NCBI GenBank assembly: GCA_018398805.1
Contig: JAGFBZ010000012.1
Coordinates: 186,001 to 250,000 of the forward strand
Direction of reading: 5' to 3'
Length of the DNA: 64,000 nucleotides
Source: Hirundichthys speculiger
Taxonomy: Eukaryota > Chordata > Actinopteri > Beloniformes > Exocoetidae
Shown here: positions 10,084 to 22,440 of the stretch, in pieces
How the letters are laid out: each line of letters opens with the position of its first letter
Numbering within the stretch: the first letter of the stretch is position 1
Notes under the pieces: generated by a model
Databases searched by the model: none
Told to the model about the DNA's origin: nothing
What the model saw: only the letters and a program-made list of their open reading frames with translations
Made by a program: the position numbers and the translations under genes

Positions 10084-11185
10084 CTTGTTTCGCTCTTCTT
10101 TAAGATCCTCAGCATCGTTTGATTTAGAGGCGGCTGTCTAAAAAGACTCGGAAACACATTTAGTTAATATCTTGTTTTAATGTTTTATGTTGTTGTCACT
10201 GCAACCGTAAACACGATGAAGTGCCCTCGTTCCCCGCAGTGATGCTAAAAGCTCAGTATTTATTAATGCAACTGTGCTGTGCAAGGGAGTTTCACAAAGA
10301 AGTAAGATCCTCCCCGAGAGCAGCTATCAGGACACAGTATATCTTTAGCAATTAACAAAAATACTAGCATTGATTGGAGCAGCTTGACGGTGCAGTATCT
10401 GGACCTTTCACAGCCTCAGTCCTGGTTTGGGTCCGACGGGAAGAACCGAGCCTGCTCTGTGTAGGCCGGGAACATGGGATGCGGAGTTTAGTGAAATTAA
10501 TGGAGGTGCTTAGTCTTTTCATGTGTAAATAGGTTGATTTAAACATGAAACAAACAGCATGAATTGCATTTCACAAACACGAGGTGGAATAAGGGCGCGT
10601 TAATTTGCCAGAGCTGTGCAATTAGGTGGAACACAACGCTAATTTCATCTTTCTGCTCCTCTGGGACGCGATCGTTTACCGCGCAGGGAAGCATTACACG
10701 GGCGGGAGCTACACACTCGTGCTTTCAAGTGACTTTTAATTATTCATTTAATTATTTCTTTAACCTCGTCCAACTGTGGCTGTGGCCGGCAGCCAGCTCC
10801 CTAAACCGGGAACAGGACGGCGCTCCATCACGGAGAAACAAACATCCCAACGTCAGGCGAGGCTTTAGGGTGGGTGGAATTTCCAGAATGCTCTTTTTGT
10901 GTGTGTGTTCACGTCTCTTATATTTTTTTTTTTTAAATCTGAGACGTGTATGAAGCTGACCACCCAGTCTGTCTGGGAGCCATGAGGGCTGCTTCACTAC
11001 TGAACATGCTGTGATGGAAAGATGTTCAAAAAGTGGAGGCTAGACCATCAGGAAAGGCACAACGTCCTAAAGCTATATCACAAAAGTTGGGTCATTTTCC
11101 ATCCCATCTTCTTCTAACCAGAGTCGTTCTGATTCTGATACCAGCTTCAGAAACAGTCACTGGTCCTGCTGAAAATATAAGGGTT
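10084..11185. other. Apparently unique non-coding stretch
   Basis: No repeat family or domain recognised. The block 10560-10800 has balanced composition and no obvious decay pattern and could be unique sequence. The open frame at 10564-10953 (plus, 129 codons) has no recognisable domain and I do not call it a gene. Confidence 0.4.
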
Positions 11186-11189
11186 AGGG

Positions 11190-11941
11190 TTCATTTTCAT
11201 TTCATTTCATTTTTTGAGCAGATAATGTGAAATGCCAACAAAAAACAAGACAATAAATTAAAATTACAATTAACAGAAGGAGTGGGAGGAAGAAAACGTA
11301 TTTAATCATACCCCTTTCTCCCAAGTTAAAATAAATTACATGAATTACTGCCAATTTGATTTAAAATTGAAAAGAACCAAAGAAACAAACATACGTGGTA
11401 ACACACCAACAATAGTGATACAGAGCCATGAATTTAAGATGACTTTATTGTTGAGTCCCAATTACTCCGTACTGATCCCAGAACCTCTGTCTAAAAAGTG
11501 ACTTAAAGTTTGACGTCCAGGCCGTTCCATAATTTCGCACCACATACTGGCACACAAAACATTTTCTGTGTAGTTCTGATTTTTGATGACGTAAATGTGG
11601 CCAAGCCTCTAAGGTTATGAGCACACTCTTTAACAGTGAAAAACTTTTGGATATTGCTTGGTAGTAAGTTATTAAATGCCTTGAAGATAATCTGTACTGT
11701 ATAATATTTTACAAGGTCAGGACATTTAAGTAATTTTGATTGGATGAAGACAGTATTACTATGTTCTAAAAATCCAGCTTTGTGTTTGATCCTTATTGCT
11801 CGTTTTTGTTATGTAATCAAAGGTTGTATTGAATTTGATAATTGTTGCCCCACACTTCAACACAATACGTTAAGTATGGGAAGAACTAAGGAGCAGTACA
11901 ATGTACGAAGTGCATTATGATCAAGAAATTGCTTGACTTTA
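11190..11941 (-). mobile_element. Rex1/CR1-type LINE 3' end, reverse strand
   Basis: Minus-strand translation of 11880-11490 gives, across a few stops, YLTYCVEVWGNNYQ, KRAIRIKHKAGFLEHSNTVF, VQIIFKAFNNLLPSNIQKFF, NLRGLATF and VCGAKLWNGL. This is the thumb and C-terminal region of a CR1/Rex1-group reverse transcriptase. The 3' UTR ends in an ATGAA-like repeat near 11190-11215. Only the last ~750 bp are present. A SINE is inserted at its 5' side. Confidence 0.7.
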
Positions 11942-12159
11942 GGCCGCCCCGGTGGGGCAGTGGTTAGGGCAGGCGGCCATATACAGAGGCTACAGTCCTC
12001 GTGCGGCTGGTCGTGAGTTCGATTCCCGGCTCGGCGACTCTTTCCCGCGTGTCTTCCCCATTCTCTCTACCCCCCTTCCTGTCTCTCTACTTTCAATAAA
12101 GGCCACTAGAGCCAAGAAAATCTTTAAAAAAAAAAAAAAAAAGAAATTGCTTGACTTTA
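11923..12159 (+). mobile_element. tRNA-derived SINE with target duplication
   Basis: Body 11942-12140. The head has an A-box-like gtggggcagtggttagg and a B box gttcgattccc, both RNA polymerase III promoter parts of a tRNA-derived SINE. The tail is a T-rich stretch, aataaaggcc, and a run of A. It is bounded by the 19-bp direct repeat aagaaattgcttgacttta at 11923-11941 and 12141-12159. The perfect duplication and long A tail suggest a fairly young insertion. Confidence 0.93.
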
Positions 12160-12182
12160 TTCGGCAACAAATCAGAAAAGAC

Positions 12183-12265
12183 AGGGTTGGGGTTAGGGTT
12201 AGGGTTAGGGGTTAGGGGGTTAGAGTTACAGGTTAGGGTTAGGGGGTTAGGGATTAGGATCAGGA
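12183..12265 (+). repeat. Interstitial TTAGGG-like array
   Basis: About 80 bp of degenerate ggttag/ggggttag units (TTAGGG, TTAGGGG and TTAGGGGG variants). Similar arrays lie at 39950-40086 and, in the complementary strand, at 48697-48908. Confidence 0.85.
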
Positions 12266-13117
12266 CTTACATCTGTACACCGTCTGATACCGGGTAACTG
12301 TTATAAACAGGGTCCTAATGCACCTCTGTTGCTCTAAAAGTCATCACAAGAAGTTACACAACACCACTCCAGTTCTGTATTGGTCCCTGTGGGAGCTAAA
12401 AGTGGGTCCAATGCATGTGGTCCTGCCTGCGTTTCCCATATGGACCCTGAGTGGGAGCTGACTGGTTTTCAGGTGTGGCCCAACTGGTTTTGGATCCAAC
12501 ATAGGGCTCATGTCACTGAGTTCAGATGGAACCTGAGCAACATCCCCCTTTCTTCCCCATGTCCTGTGGTCTAGTCGTGTCCCTCGTTGAGCCCCAAAAT
12601 ATATTTGGTCCATGAAGACTCCCCATTTAAGGCCCATAGAACTGAAACTATAAGGAACCCTTAATATGCAGCATTACATCACATTGGCAGTACAGAGTTA
12701 TTTCCATTTGGAAGGTTCATTGTGCAAGGCTGTGGTTTCCAGAGGTTGAATGGATGTCACCAAACATAAAGAACCACCTTATTAAGCTTTTAAGTAAAAG
12801 AGAAGAGGAGTTCATGAAGACACTCTGGGTGTAGCATTTCAGAAACAAGAGGGATTTCAGAAAGAAAGCCTCATCAGTGATGGACAGAACTGGTCCTGGA
12901 GGAAACTGTTGGATGTTACCACTCAACTGAACATCTAAAGCTGCAGTACAGTCGGCTCTAGAGTGGTCTCCCAGATCTGTGTGAGACTGTTATAGTAGGA
13001 TTAGGACATTTGGACCTCCGACGTGTCCCCTGTGTCTTCGAGCGCGATGGCGCGCTGAGCGGAGAGGACGATGTCGTCACACGCTTCACCTCAGAGTGAA
13101 AGAAGAAGTGCTATCAG
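12266..13117. other. Stretch without recognised genes
   Basis: No family or domain recognised. The open frame on the minus strand (12344-12637) has no domain signal. Confidence 0.4.
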
Positions 13118-13765
13118 TTATGATTTATTTGGGGACAGGTCTGGACTGCAGACAGGCCAGTTCAGCACCGGGACTGGACTACAAAGGAGTGGGTCCAGTT
13201 TAGATTCGTCTTGCTGAAAGGTGCAAGAAGCATAAGGAAGCATAAGCTGCTCTAAGACCTGTCTATGGCTTTCAGCACTGATGTTTGCTTTCCAGATGTG
13301 CAAGCTGTCTCTTCTCTAAACCCTAGACATCTCATGTTTAGCCTGGATGACGTAGCATCCGTGGTTTCCAAGAAGAACTTCCAATTTTACCTCAGTCTGT
13401 TTTAAGTGAGCCCTGATCCAGAAAAGACAGCAGTGTTTCTGACTGAACTTTAACCTGGACGTGGACATCACGGCCAGAGACTCGCAGAGACTCTTTTATT
13501 TTACCCACTGATCTGTTGGCACTTCAACTAAAAGGTTTTTCTTCTTCGTACCACTTCATGTCACTGCTGTTTTAACACATGCCACTGCCATCAAATGAAA
13601 AATGAGCAAAAACTTAAGAAGAATGTCTCACATCCAGCATCTGATATGTTTTCTACACTCAACTGCGTGATAAAAAAATCGGTTCATGGCATTTGTAAAG
13701 CACTGCATTTTCCTTAAAGTTACATGTGACAAGGTGCAGCTTTTTTTTCTGAACTGGGGTTGCAG
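13118..13765 (-). mobile_element. Tc1-like DDE transposon relic, reverse strand
   Basis: The minus-strand frame 13303-13118 reads MHIWKANISAESHRQVLEQL, then FQQDESK and VLNWPVCSPDLSP. The order HIWK-(I)xAE-VLEQ, FQQD and WP-SPDLSP is that of Tc1/IS630-group transposases, where the last block ends in the catalytic Glu region (here NKS in place of IE). The upstream side ends near gaactggggttgcag (13751-13765), matching the ggggttg terminus of this family. The part beyond 13118 is lost. A second relic of the family is at 57375-57800. Confidence 0.7.
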
Positions 13766-14938
13766 GGGGGGGGGGTTTCACGTGACATGACCTTGTCCAA
13801 CAAATGGTCGTAATGATGGAGTTTAGCGAGGCACATGAAAACACTGGGGGTCTTTACAAATCAGGTGGTGATGAAAACTGTCCTGACTTAAAATGCTTTT
13901 GAAAGCCGAGGCCACAGGGTCGAAATACTGCAGCTAATATCATTAAACCAGGTTCACGCAGGTCCTGAGCCCCGGCTTTGGGGTCGGCCTCCCTTCCCGG
14001 AGAATGTCTCTCTCATATGGGGCCTCCAGAAGGCAGTTGGGCCCCTCCAGGGCTGCACGTTTCAGTTTAGCCCAGATACCAGGGGGTTCGGGGGGAGGGG
14101 AGGGAGGGAGCACGGAGACCCTTGGACATGGAGGGCAGTGAAAGGGACTGTAGGGGTAATTGTTGTGAAACATTAGGGGGGGAATGTGAAACAATCCCAG
14201 CCGGGGTTTCTGAGGGATCGGGACCCCGTGGATGACCCTTGAACCCATGACCAGGCAGATTAGTCCCCGGGGCCCGAAACTCGGCATGGACGCTAAGTAG
14301 CCGGCCAAGCTTCTGTGGAAAAACTCAGGATATTCTAAAAGCAACAAGTCTGAGGACTGGAAGAAAAAAAAACTGAAATGAATAGTTGTTGGCATCCTGT
14401 AAGCAGCGCTGGTTTCACTCTTCAACAAGCATGAGCCTGGTCTTAAATCCATCTTTCTGAGTCTGATGATTCTCAACAACTGAGGTCAAGACTCCAGCAA
14501 CACTCGAGGAGCAACTTCAATGAAGCACCAATGCATTACAGTTCTGAAACAAATGATACCTGTTGACAGGAGAAGAAACGCAGACGGCTTTGTCTTTTCT
14601 CCTGCCATTCAGCAGAACTGGGAGCCCAGGACAAATTCCCTTTGGGACAATGAGGTTGATGTGATTGGACTGAAATGTCCTCACCGACTGTGCAATGGTT
14701 ACGCCCCAAACAGTGGCCCATTGTTCCAGAGATCCAGCCCAGAAAGAGGCACGTGTGATTTCTTTAAAAAGACATCAGGGATGGAGTTAGCAGAGCATCT
14801 TGCAGTTCCTCTACTGTCCACTAGGGTCTAGCTCCAGCAGTGAGTCAGCCTCCATTGACCTCCATGTTAAAATGTCCAGCGTTACAGCAGAAATAAACAC
14901 ATTTACAGGCTGGTACATAAAACAGTTTTGATCTCCAC
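13766..14938. other. Mixed non-coding stretch
   Basis: A 10-base G run lies near 13766-13776. The 178-codon minus frame at 13943-14479 shows no known domain. The block at about 14800-14935, with gagtcagcctccattgacctccatg, looks like a common teleost dispersed repeat, but I cannot name its family. Nothing else recognised. Confidence 0.35.
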
Positions 14939-16022
14939 AGGTAGATGTTGGGATGGGAATTGATAAGATTTTTCCGATTCCAATTCCATTATCGATACTG
15001 TTTAACGATTCGATTCTTTATTGATTCTAATTTGGGGAAAAAGTAGAACAAACTGTTTTATTAGCATCAATGTTTTTACTTAGAAGTCACGACCTTACAA
15101 ACTCAACAGCGAGATCAAAAGAGGCCCAAAGCCTGGATAACGTGTTAACTGTTGTAATATGTAACTGTGCAAATACACAAGAATGTAACATTTTACTAAC
15201 AGATTTTTACTAATAGAAATAAAAAAATCTCCCATGTAAAAGGATATATGAGCTCACTGAGCACTGAAAAATAATAATAAGAAAGATAAATACTATCAAA
15301 TACAATGGAACAGTGCATAGTACAAATCTGCAAATACCATGAAGAATTAACAATTATTTTGCAGAAAAATAATCATGTCTTCCAGCCTCTGAACCAGCCA
15401 GACTCTCTCTCTCATCACAGTCATCTTCTAAATGTGATGCAGAAGGCATTCGTTTAATAGCATAGTGTTAATGTTATAGCGTGTTTTACAAAGAAGCACA
15501 TAGGCAGCGGGATAGCTACTTACCAGAGTTACCAGAGGTGATCTTAGCTTGGCTACTGCCGCTGGGTTGAGATCCATCAGTCCGAAGCGTCAAAAACACG
15601 ACACTCGTTATCACATGTTGTGTGTTCAAATGTTTCTGCATGTTAGTCGTGTTCCCTCCCGACGCTGTTATCTCCACTTTACAATGACTGCTAGTTGCCA
15701 TGTTGCCATCTTTCTTTGGTGAAGTGAAGCCAAACTTTGGAGTTTTTGAACCTGGTGGGCGCCATTGTTGTTTACAACTGCAATGCGCGTGCTAAACCAA
15801 CGTAACCTAATCACGCAAGTGCTTTCTGGAACTGACTGTGAGTAACTTGGGTAAATTACGTGAGATTCGTGCTGGTTGGAATCAATAAGAGAATCGCTGG
15901 ATAAACTGCCAAACGATTCCATAGAGTTGAAACACATGGAACCGGTTCTCTACAGGAACCGGTTCCTGTAGAGAACCGGTTCTCTACAGGAACCGGTTCT
16001 CGATTCCCAACCCTAGGTAGAT
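14939..16022 (-). mobile_element. BED-finger hAT with 8-bp target duplication
   Basis: Body 14947-16014, flanked by the perfect 8-bp repeat aggtagat (14939-14946 and 16015-16022). Termini are gttgggatgggaattga and tcgattcccaaccct, which are inverted. A decayed BED finger lies on the minus strand. The right end carries a ~20-bp tandem and palindromic array of ggaaccggttctctacag units (about 15948-16003). Confidence 0.88.
15600..15770 (-). pseudogene. Frame-shifted BED finger of the hAT
   Basis: On the minus strand one frame gives SKVWLHFTKERWQHGN and another SSHCKVEITASGGNTTNMQK followed by HLNTQH. Together they are the aromatic start, the second Cys, and the NL-x-HLxxxH part of a BED finger, but they are separated by a frame change and the first Cys is missing. 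Non-functional relic. Confidence 0.65.
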
Positions 16023-17550
16023 TTAACATGCATGACAACTGTACAGGCTGAAATTTTTATTTACCTCATCAGATAAAACTGTAATTAGGGGCATCTTTGG
16101 TTTTTATTGATGTATTTTTTGAGGGGCAGCTTCATTGCCGGCTGTCATCACTTTAGCTACTTTGGTCGTGATGTTAATTGTGCTAACCGCTACTAGACCA
16201 CTGTGGCCATCTCTGAGTTTGCCTTGTCCTTGGGGTCAAGGCCACCAAATGAGTAGGTGGCCTTTGAGAGCCAGAAGCAGTCACCTTTGTATCAGCTGAA
16301 GCTAACCAAAGCTGACTGGAGGGTCTCTAGCCTGTTAGCCGTTAGCTTTAGCTGCAGCTGTCTCATCCAGCTGAGTCACCGGACCATTCCTCAACCCTTC
16401 CAGATGGATCCAGCTGACCAATCGAGACACCGTGGGTCTCTGTGAAGGTCCCCCAGAGATCCGGTAGTCCTTAGTTCAGCATTCTGCGGGACAGACACTG
16501 GAAACGAGGATGGATGACTTTATGGATGTTAAATCCTGCTGTAGTTGAACATTTTAAGACAGGGGTCAACGGAAATTGGCTCACTTTTAGAGAAAGCCCC
16601 AAGTCGTAGCTGGAGGAACTGGACTTTTCCACTCATTCGTGATGGCTTCAGCTTTGAGATGTGGGTGCATCTTAAAACACCATAGATTAACATACAGTAT
16701 GAATGTGGACATGTCTGGTTATTTATTATTATTTCATTCTTGTCCCGGTTAAGGAGCTTTCCTTCCTTTATCCCCTTGGAAGTAAAAATGTTTTCATGAC
16801 AATGTCCAGGATTTGTCTTGCTTGGTCCTTTACTCAGTCACGCTCAGTCTTTACTTTCATTGAAAAAGCTGGTCTAAATGCTGTACGCTAACCCTGATAC
16901 AGACCTCTAGCTGAAATGTGTTGGTCAGCCATTGAAGCTGTTCTACGTAGAGTCACGAGAGTCTTGACCTCTGAGCATCTTTCTCCTCCACGTGATCCTT
17001 GGAAGCAGCTGACGTTGTACCAGAAACCTCGACATCGCTCTCAACAGCTGTTTACCCGGTCTCAGACTGATGGGTCAGTCTGGACGCTCTCATTTTTGGG
17101 AGCCTGTCTCTTGTTCTGATGTTAAGGCACTGCCTCTGTTGCTAGGCAACATCATCAAAGCCACAGTAACAAACTCCTCTGTGGTGGCGTGACAGAAAAT
17201 GCTTCATACTGTGGTCTGAGAGGTCACAGACGGGCGTGATGGGGAGGGAGGGGGGGTGGCAGCAGATGGCGGGGCAGGGTAAAGGAGACTGGAGCTGAGA
17301 GGGGCGAGCGAAGGGAGCCCAGACGGCGGTTGGCGAGGTGAGAGCGTGGTAGCTGACTAATGTCAAGGAGCGGTGGAGTAGAGCTGAGAGGGCAGGAAGT
17401 GATTAAACACAGGTGTGGATGCTGAATGGAGGCCAACGCAGGTCTATGGTTGTGTCCAGGTCTGGGCTCTGGCCGGTCCGATCTAACGGATGGACTTCCT
17501 CTTCCTGAAACTCTCCTGTGGTATATTTTCTGCCATGTTTCCATTTTCTG
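16023..17550. other. Stretch without recognised genes
   Basis: No family or domain recognised by reading. The minus frame at 17224-17544 is proline/serine-rich low-complexity and not convincing. Confidence 0.4.
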
Positions 17551-17552
17551 GA

Positions 17553-17600
17553 AACAGTCGTCTTAAGCATCACATGAAAAACATGGAGGCCTTGAGATAA
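17553..17600. repeat. Dispersed repeat shared with the window end
   Basis: The block aacagtcgtcttaagcatca followed by catgaaaaacatgg recurs at 63953-64000 with one mismatch (cgttttaag). Both copies are followed by a c/t-ttgagata motif. The family is not recognised and the second copy runs off the window. Confidence 0.7.
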
Positions 17601-17627
17601 GTTGTCTAGACGTCTACGTGTGAAAAC

Positions 17628-18660
17628 TAGAGCTGGGCAAGTTAAGGCGTTGTTATCGCGTCAACGCATTCATTTACTAACGCCGAGATTTATTTTATCG
17701 CGCGTTAACGCATGTTTCTCACATGCTTTTGTTTTGAAAAGTCTGTTACTGGCTGCTACGGAACCAGAAAATAATTAGCAGGTAAACAAGGAAAAGCTAA
17801 AACAGACATGGAGAACGGTAAAAATCAGTGAACTTTACAGTTCAGGTAGCAACTCAGGTAGCAATATTAACAATTCTGTCTAAAAATAAAATAAAATTCT
17901 GGACTGCAACAAAACTCTGACGTCATTCCTCCATGTTCCATCAGATCTGCTCCATGTGTTCACTGTCCTGCTGTTCTCTAGCTGGTTACTGCAGTGCAGC
18001 TCCATCTAGTGGCACAGATGTGTAATGACAACAGAAAGTCCAGTCCTCCATTATAAAACAAATTCAGTTCTGTGGCCCATTTTTTAATTTTTGGATTTTT
18101 AATCCAAGTCTAAAATTGAAATATTAAAAAAAAAACAGGCTTTTTTTTGTTTTTTTTGTGTTAGATTAAAACCCCAAAACGTAATAAAATGTCACTTTTT
18201 AATTTTTGATTGACAATTGAAAATGGAAAGAATGAATGATACACGGATTGGTAAAGTTACTGAACTTTAACATGGACATTTTCATTTTAAAGATCTCCCA
18301 GATGGAGGATTCAACAGAAACAAGGTTATTTGTAACAACTAACAAGACTTTTTAAAAAATATTTTTATAAAAACAGGATGATATTAATGCCCTGGCAGTG
18401 GCACTAGGCTTTACTTTATTTAACATTTTTTAAGATGAGATTTACATTAAATATGTGTTACTGACAAGTGCTGATGTTAAAAGTGTTTAAACAACAAATG
18501 TTATGGCACTTTAGTTCATATGGCAGCAGAACGTTTAAATAAAAGTGACCTTTACACTACTTTTGAATTCACTATTTCATTTTGTGTATACAATGCGATT
18601 AATCGTGATTATCCAGGGAAATAATGTGATTAATCGCAATCAAAAATCTCAAACGATAAA
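17628..18660. mobile_element. hAT-like element rich in gttaacgc and gattaatcg motifs
   Basis: Starts tagagctgggcaagttaagg (17628), the usual terminus of a teleost hAT group, followed by gcgttaacgcatg-type motifs. The right side has gcgattaatcgtgatta and tgattaatcgcaatc (about 18590-18650), the matching subterminal motifs, but the last bases are not a clean inverted terminus, so the right end is probably damaged. No transposase domain was recognised inside. Confidence 0.65.
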
Positions 18661-18699
18661 CAGAAGTGGTGGCCTTCAGCAGGCCAGAATCTAGAACAA

Positions 18700-18799
18700 A
18701 AGTCATGGACTTATGAATCAGCATTATACAATAAGGCCCCAAAATGCAGTTTTAATATTATACCCCGCTGCACCCCCTCCCACTATTTGAGAAGGACTG
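18700..18799 (-). mobile_element. Solo end of a hAT (cagtccttctcaaatag family)
   Basis: Ends cactatttgagaaggactg at 18799, the reverse complement of the terminus of the hAT at 31553-32223. Only about 100 bp are recognisable. Confidence 0.55.
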
Positions 18800-20160
18800 A
18801 GCTAAGCTAAGACAAAATATAACGAGACCATTACATCAGGGTCCAACGTCTTTGGGCTGTACGTCCACGTTCCCTCCATCTGATCATCAGGTGGAGGTCC
18901 ACATCGTCTGCAGAGGAATGAGCTGATGCTCGGCTCTGATTCGTTCCAGCCCAAATGTAACCCTAACCCCAAACCTACCCATTTAGTCCTTTAAAAGACT
19001 CTGGTAATCTTTCTGAAACCCGCTGATCACACATTAGCAATAATTTTAGGGTTCATCCGGCTTTCGCTGGAGGTCTGATCATAAGCGCGCATTATGCTAA
19101 CGACATGCGTGATTATCTCTCTCCTCTCTGTCATTACTGTCGCAGCTGCAGGAGAAAACGACAAAGGTGCCTATCAGGGAGGCTGCAGGTGGAGGAATCC
19201 GAGGACTCAAGCGTCCAGCACTCAAACAGCCTCCTCTCCTTTGTGAAACGTTCACGTCGGCGATCTAAAAAGCAAATTCTCACGCAATCCACGGCCTGAC
19301 AAGTGGCATCATTAAGTCTGAGCGGAGTGCAAAGGTCAGCCTGCGTACGGTCAGCTGGAAGTCACTGAATAGTAAAGCGCTCTATTAATGGCGGCAACTC
19401 CCCCCCCGACGATCCCAGGAGGGATTTAGCAGAAGTCGTGTTTGCTCACAAAAGGCTTCCATTTGCAGCTCAAATAAAAATGCAGCACATCATTTCCCGA
19501 TAAGAGCAAAAGTAAACGCAGAGAAGATACCTGCTGTAATACCCAGCGTACATAAACTCTTCCTGAAAGACTGTTTGAACACTAAGGTCCTTGTTATCTT
19601 CGGGAATTCTGTTAAGTTGTTGTTGTTTCATCTAAAACTAATTGATTTTCCTCTGCGCAGGGGCGTGTGTGTGTGCGCCGTAGATGATTAAAGGGAAGTA
19701 AATGAAAGAAGAATCCGCATCAAAGCCAAATTAGCGCCATAATACAGCAGGGCTAATGTAATGGCATCATTAAGCAGGCGGTGACTCCATGTGTCAGCAG
19801 CTCTGGTGGGCCTGAGCAGGTCGTCGTGGTCCCCTGAAGATAATCGGTCCCGACTGCATTTATTGATTGGTTTGCTGTGAAATGTTTGTACGAATCTGCT
19901 CGCTACAGCCGTGCTTAGTTTCTTTTTTTTTGGTACATTTTAATAATTAAGATCCAGTTCAAGTTCATATACTGTTTTATAAGCTGTTTTTGTATTTACT
20001 CAGGTCAACTTCATCTGTCTGGTGGATCACGTAGAGCTGAGTTTAAAGGTAACAGCAGTGAGTTTTAAAAAAAAGAGCTCAACTTTTTAAAGCGTGCTGT
20101 TCTTCTGAGTAACATCTGGAATGGCTCATTTAACTCAGGTTTTCAGATAAAGGTGCTATA
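18800..20160. other. Apparently unique non-coding stretch
   Basis: No transposon termini or domains seen. The parts at 19020-19320 and 19420-19800 have balanced composition and no obvious repeat decay; they could be conserved non-coding sequence or an unrecognised exon region, but no splice-bounded coding frame stood out. Confidence 0.35.
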
Positions 20161-20164
20161 ACTT

Positions 20165-21236
20165 GCCTCTTGTCTCCTGTCTCCTGTCTCCTAGCTCCTG
20201 TCTCCTGTCTCCTGTCTCCTGGCTCTTGGCTCCTGGCTCCTGCCTCCTGTCTCCTGTCTCCTGACTCCTGGCGCCTGGCTCCTGCCTCCTGGCACCTGGC
20301 TCCTGACTCCTGGCTCCTGGCTCCTGCCTCCTGTCTCCTGGCTCCTGCCTCCTGCCTCCTGTCTCCTGATTCCTGACTCCTGGCGCCTGGCTCCTGACTC
20401 CTGGCTCCTGTCTTCTGACTCCTGACTCCTGGCTCCTGTCTGCTGGCTCCTGGCTCCTGGCTCCTGGCTCCTGACTCCTTGGCTCCTGTCTCCTGTCTCC
20501 TGTCTCCTGACTCCTGGCTCCTGGCTCCTGGCTCCTGACTCCCGGCTCCCAGCTTCCGGCTCCTGTCTCCTGACTCCTGGCTCCTGTCTTCTGACTCCTG
20601 ACTCCTGGCTCCTGACTCCTGACTCCTGGCTCCTGGCTCCTGTCTCCTGTCTCCTGTCTCCTGGCTCCTGCCTCCTGCCTCCTGGCACCTGGCTCCTGAC
20701 TCCTGGCTCCTGGCTCCTGCCTCCTGTCTCCTGGCTCCTGCCTCCTGCCTCCTGTCTCCTGACTCCTGGCGCCTGGCTCCTGACTCCTGGCTCCTGTCTT
20801 CTGACTCCTGAGTCCTGGCTCCTGTCTGCTGGTTCCTGGCTCCTGGCTCCTGGCTCCTGACTCCTTGGCTCCTGTCTCCTGTCTCCTGTCTCCTGTTTCC
20901 TGACTCCTGGCTCCTGGCTCCTGGCTCCTGACTCCCGGCTCCCAGCTTCCGGCTCCTGTCTCCTGTCTCCTGCCTCCTGGCACCTGGCTCCTGACTCCTG
21001 GCTCCTGGCTCCTCACTTCTGTCTCAATGCTCCTAACTCCTGACTCCATGCTCCTGACTCCTGTTTCCTGTCTCCTGGCTGATGGCTCCTGTCTCCTGTC
21101 TCCTGCCTCCTGTCTCTCCTGTCTCCTGTCTCCTGACTCCTAACTCCTGACTCCTGACTCCTGGCTCCTGACTCCTGACTCCTGGCTCCTGGCTCCTGTC
21201 TCCTGTCTCCCATCTTCTGTCTCCTGTTTCCTGACT
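20165..21236. repeat. 7-bp minisatellite (ctcctgN), 1.07 kb
   Basis: About 150 units of ctcctgt, ctcctgg, ctcctga or ctcctgc. A higher-order duplication is visible: the variant ccttggctcctg occurs at 20477 and 20863, and cccggctcccagcttccggc at 20541 and 20934, so a ~390-bp block is repeated. Because 7 is not a multiple of 3 and the unit makes no stop on the minus strand, every minus frame reads a 7-residue repeat of the RSQEPG type; the 297-codon open frame at 20156-21049 is a product of this. Confidence 0.95.
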
Positions 21237-22440
21237 CCTTCAGCCAAACCATGCCAGAGCAGCTGTGGAGCTGCTGGTGCAGGTTCGCAGCAGGGCGTCC
21301 CAGTTCAAACATCATTTTGGTGATTACGCCACCTGTGTCTCACTGATGCACTGTTAGGAGAAGCTGGCTGCTGCTTAGCTGAGCTTCCAGATGTTTCTCT
21401 TCCAGACCATGTGACCTGTCTTCAATGACTATGCAGCATCAGCTTGTTTTACAGAATGAGGAAAGAAACACAGAGCTGTCACCGTCTGTGTGGCTACTAC
21501 AAGGTGGTGGGAGGAGACAGGTAACCGAGGCCACACCTGGTTCAGTAAACACTACAAAAACTGTTCCTGTCCTGTCCAACAGTGTACGAGGCTAAATAAT
21601 GAGACCATCTCATGTCTACAGCACTCTGAATGGCTGCATGTAATCCTGATTCACTCTTTCCTTACAAAGTCATATGCACCGTCCTAAAAATATAATACAT
21701 ATTTGATATTTTGAAGCCTCTGCGTGTTAGATAGAGGGTTATTTAGGGAGGAGGAAAGCGAGCAGCATCATTATCCCGTCTTTATGACATTGTCATTGCT
21801 GTGGAAAAAGTGACATTGCGAGCGGTCGAGATAAGAAATTAAGAATGGCTGTATGCCTCCAGGACACTGACAGGGAGGGAAAGGAGGACAAATACAGCCA
21901 TTTTATCTCATCTCACATGTAATCCCTGGAACATGAAATAATGGAAAAAGAAAGATGCAGACGAAGGGCGACGGCAGGAAATGACAGCCGATAAACAGGC
22001 CGGGCTGCTGCTTCCATTAACCGTCATTACGCCGGCCTCCATGGGACAGGAGAGCGTTTTCAGCGCCGCATGGGTCCGCTGAGGATAAAGAGACCAGAAC
22101 TATTACAGACATCTCATAAATAGAAGTGTCATATCTGGCCAATCACTGTCTGACGGGGCTTTCTCAACTGCACGTCTTCGCTCATTTGCAGGCGAATGTC
22201 TCATTTCTATCACTTTAATTTCCCTCTATCACTTGAGTTTTCGCTTCAGGATTTTCTAAACTGATTGTGCAAAGATAGTGAGCTCATGGATTAATGTGGA
22301 GGAGTTGAATCTGCACATCAGAAACCTTTATTTAATCACAACAGCAGACGAACGCAATGTGCTCAAGTTGATAACACAACGATTATAAAACATTCAGAAG
22401 AATAAAAAGAGTAGCTGATCTGTATGAGGTTAGAAGGGGG
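21237..22440. other. Apparently unique non-coding stretch
   Basis: No repeat family recognised. The part 21720-22270 has no visible repeats and could be single-copy regulatory sequence; no supporting evidence beyond composition. Confidence 0.35.

Larger units (their letters stand above)
8608..10091 (-). mobile_element. TTF-finger hAT transposon, reverse strand
   Basis: Body 8616-10083, starting cagtggcggctggtg and ending gggccagccgcctctg (inverted termini), with an imperfect 8-bp duplication (tttgattc against cttgtttc). It encodes the N-terminal part of a TTF-type transposase on the minus strand. Its 3'-side sequence (about 9575-10083) is matched in reverse orientation by 51681-52085, a second copy in this window. 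Confidence 0.85.

Noticed and set aside
11942..12140. A tRNA gene
   Set aside because: The A and B boxes belong to a SINE: long unrelated body, A tail and 19-bp target duplication.
13943..14479. 178-codon minus frame as a possible gene
   Set aside because: No domain, no splice-site support, low-complexity Pro/Ser part and a T-run-derived FFFFQ stretch.
20156..21049. 297-codon open frame on the minus strand
   Set aside because: It is the translation of the 7-bp minisatellite; all minus frames give the same repeat peptide.
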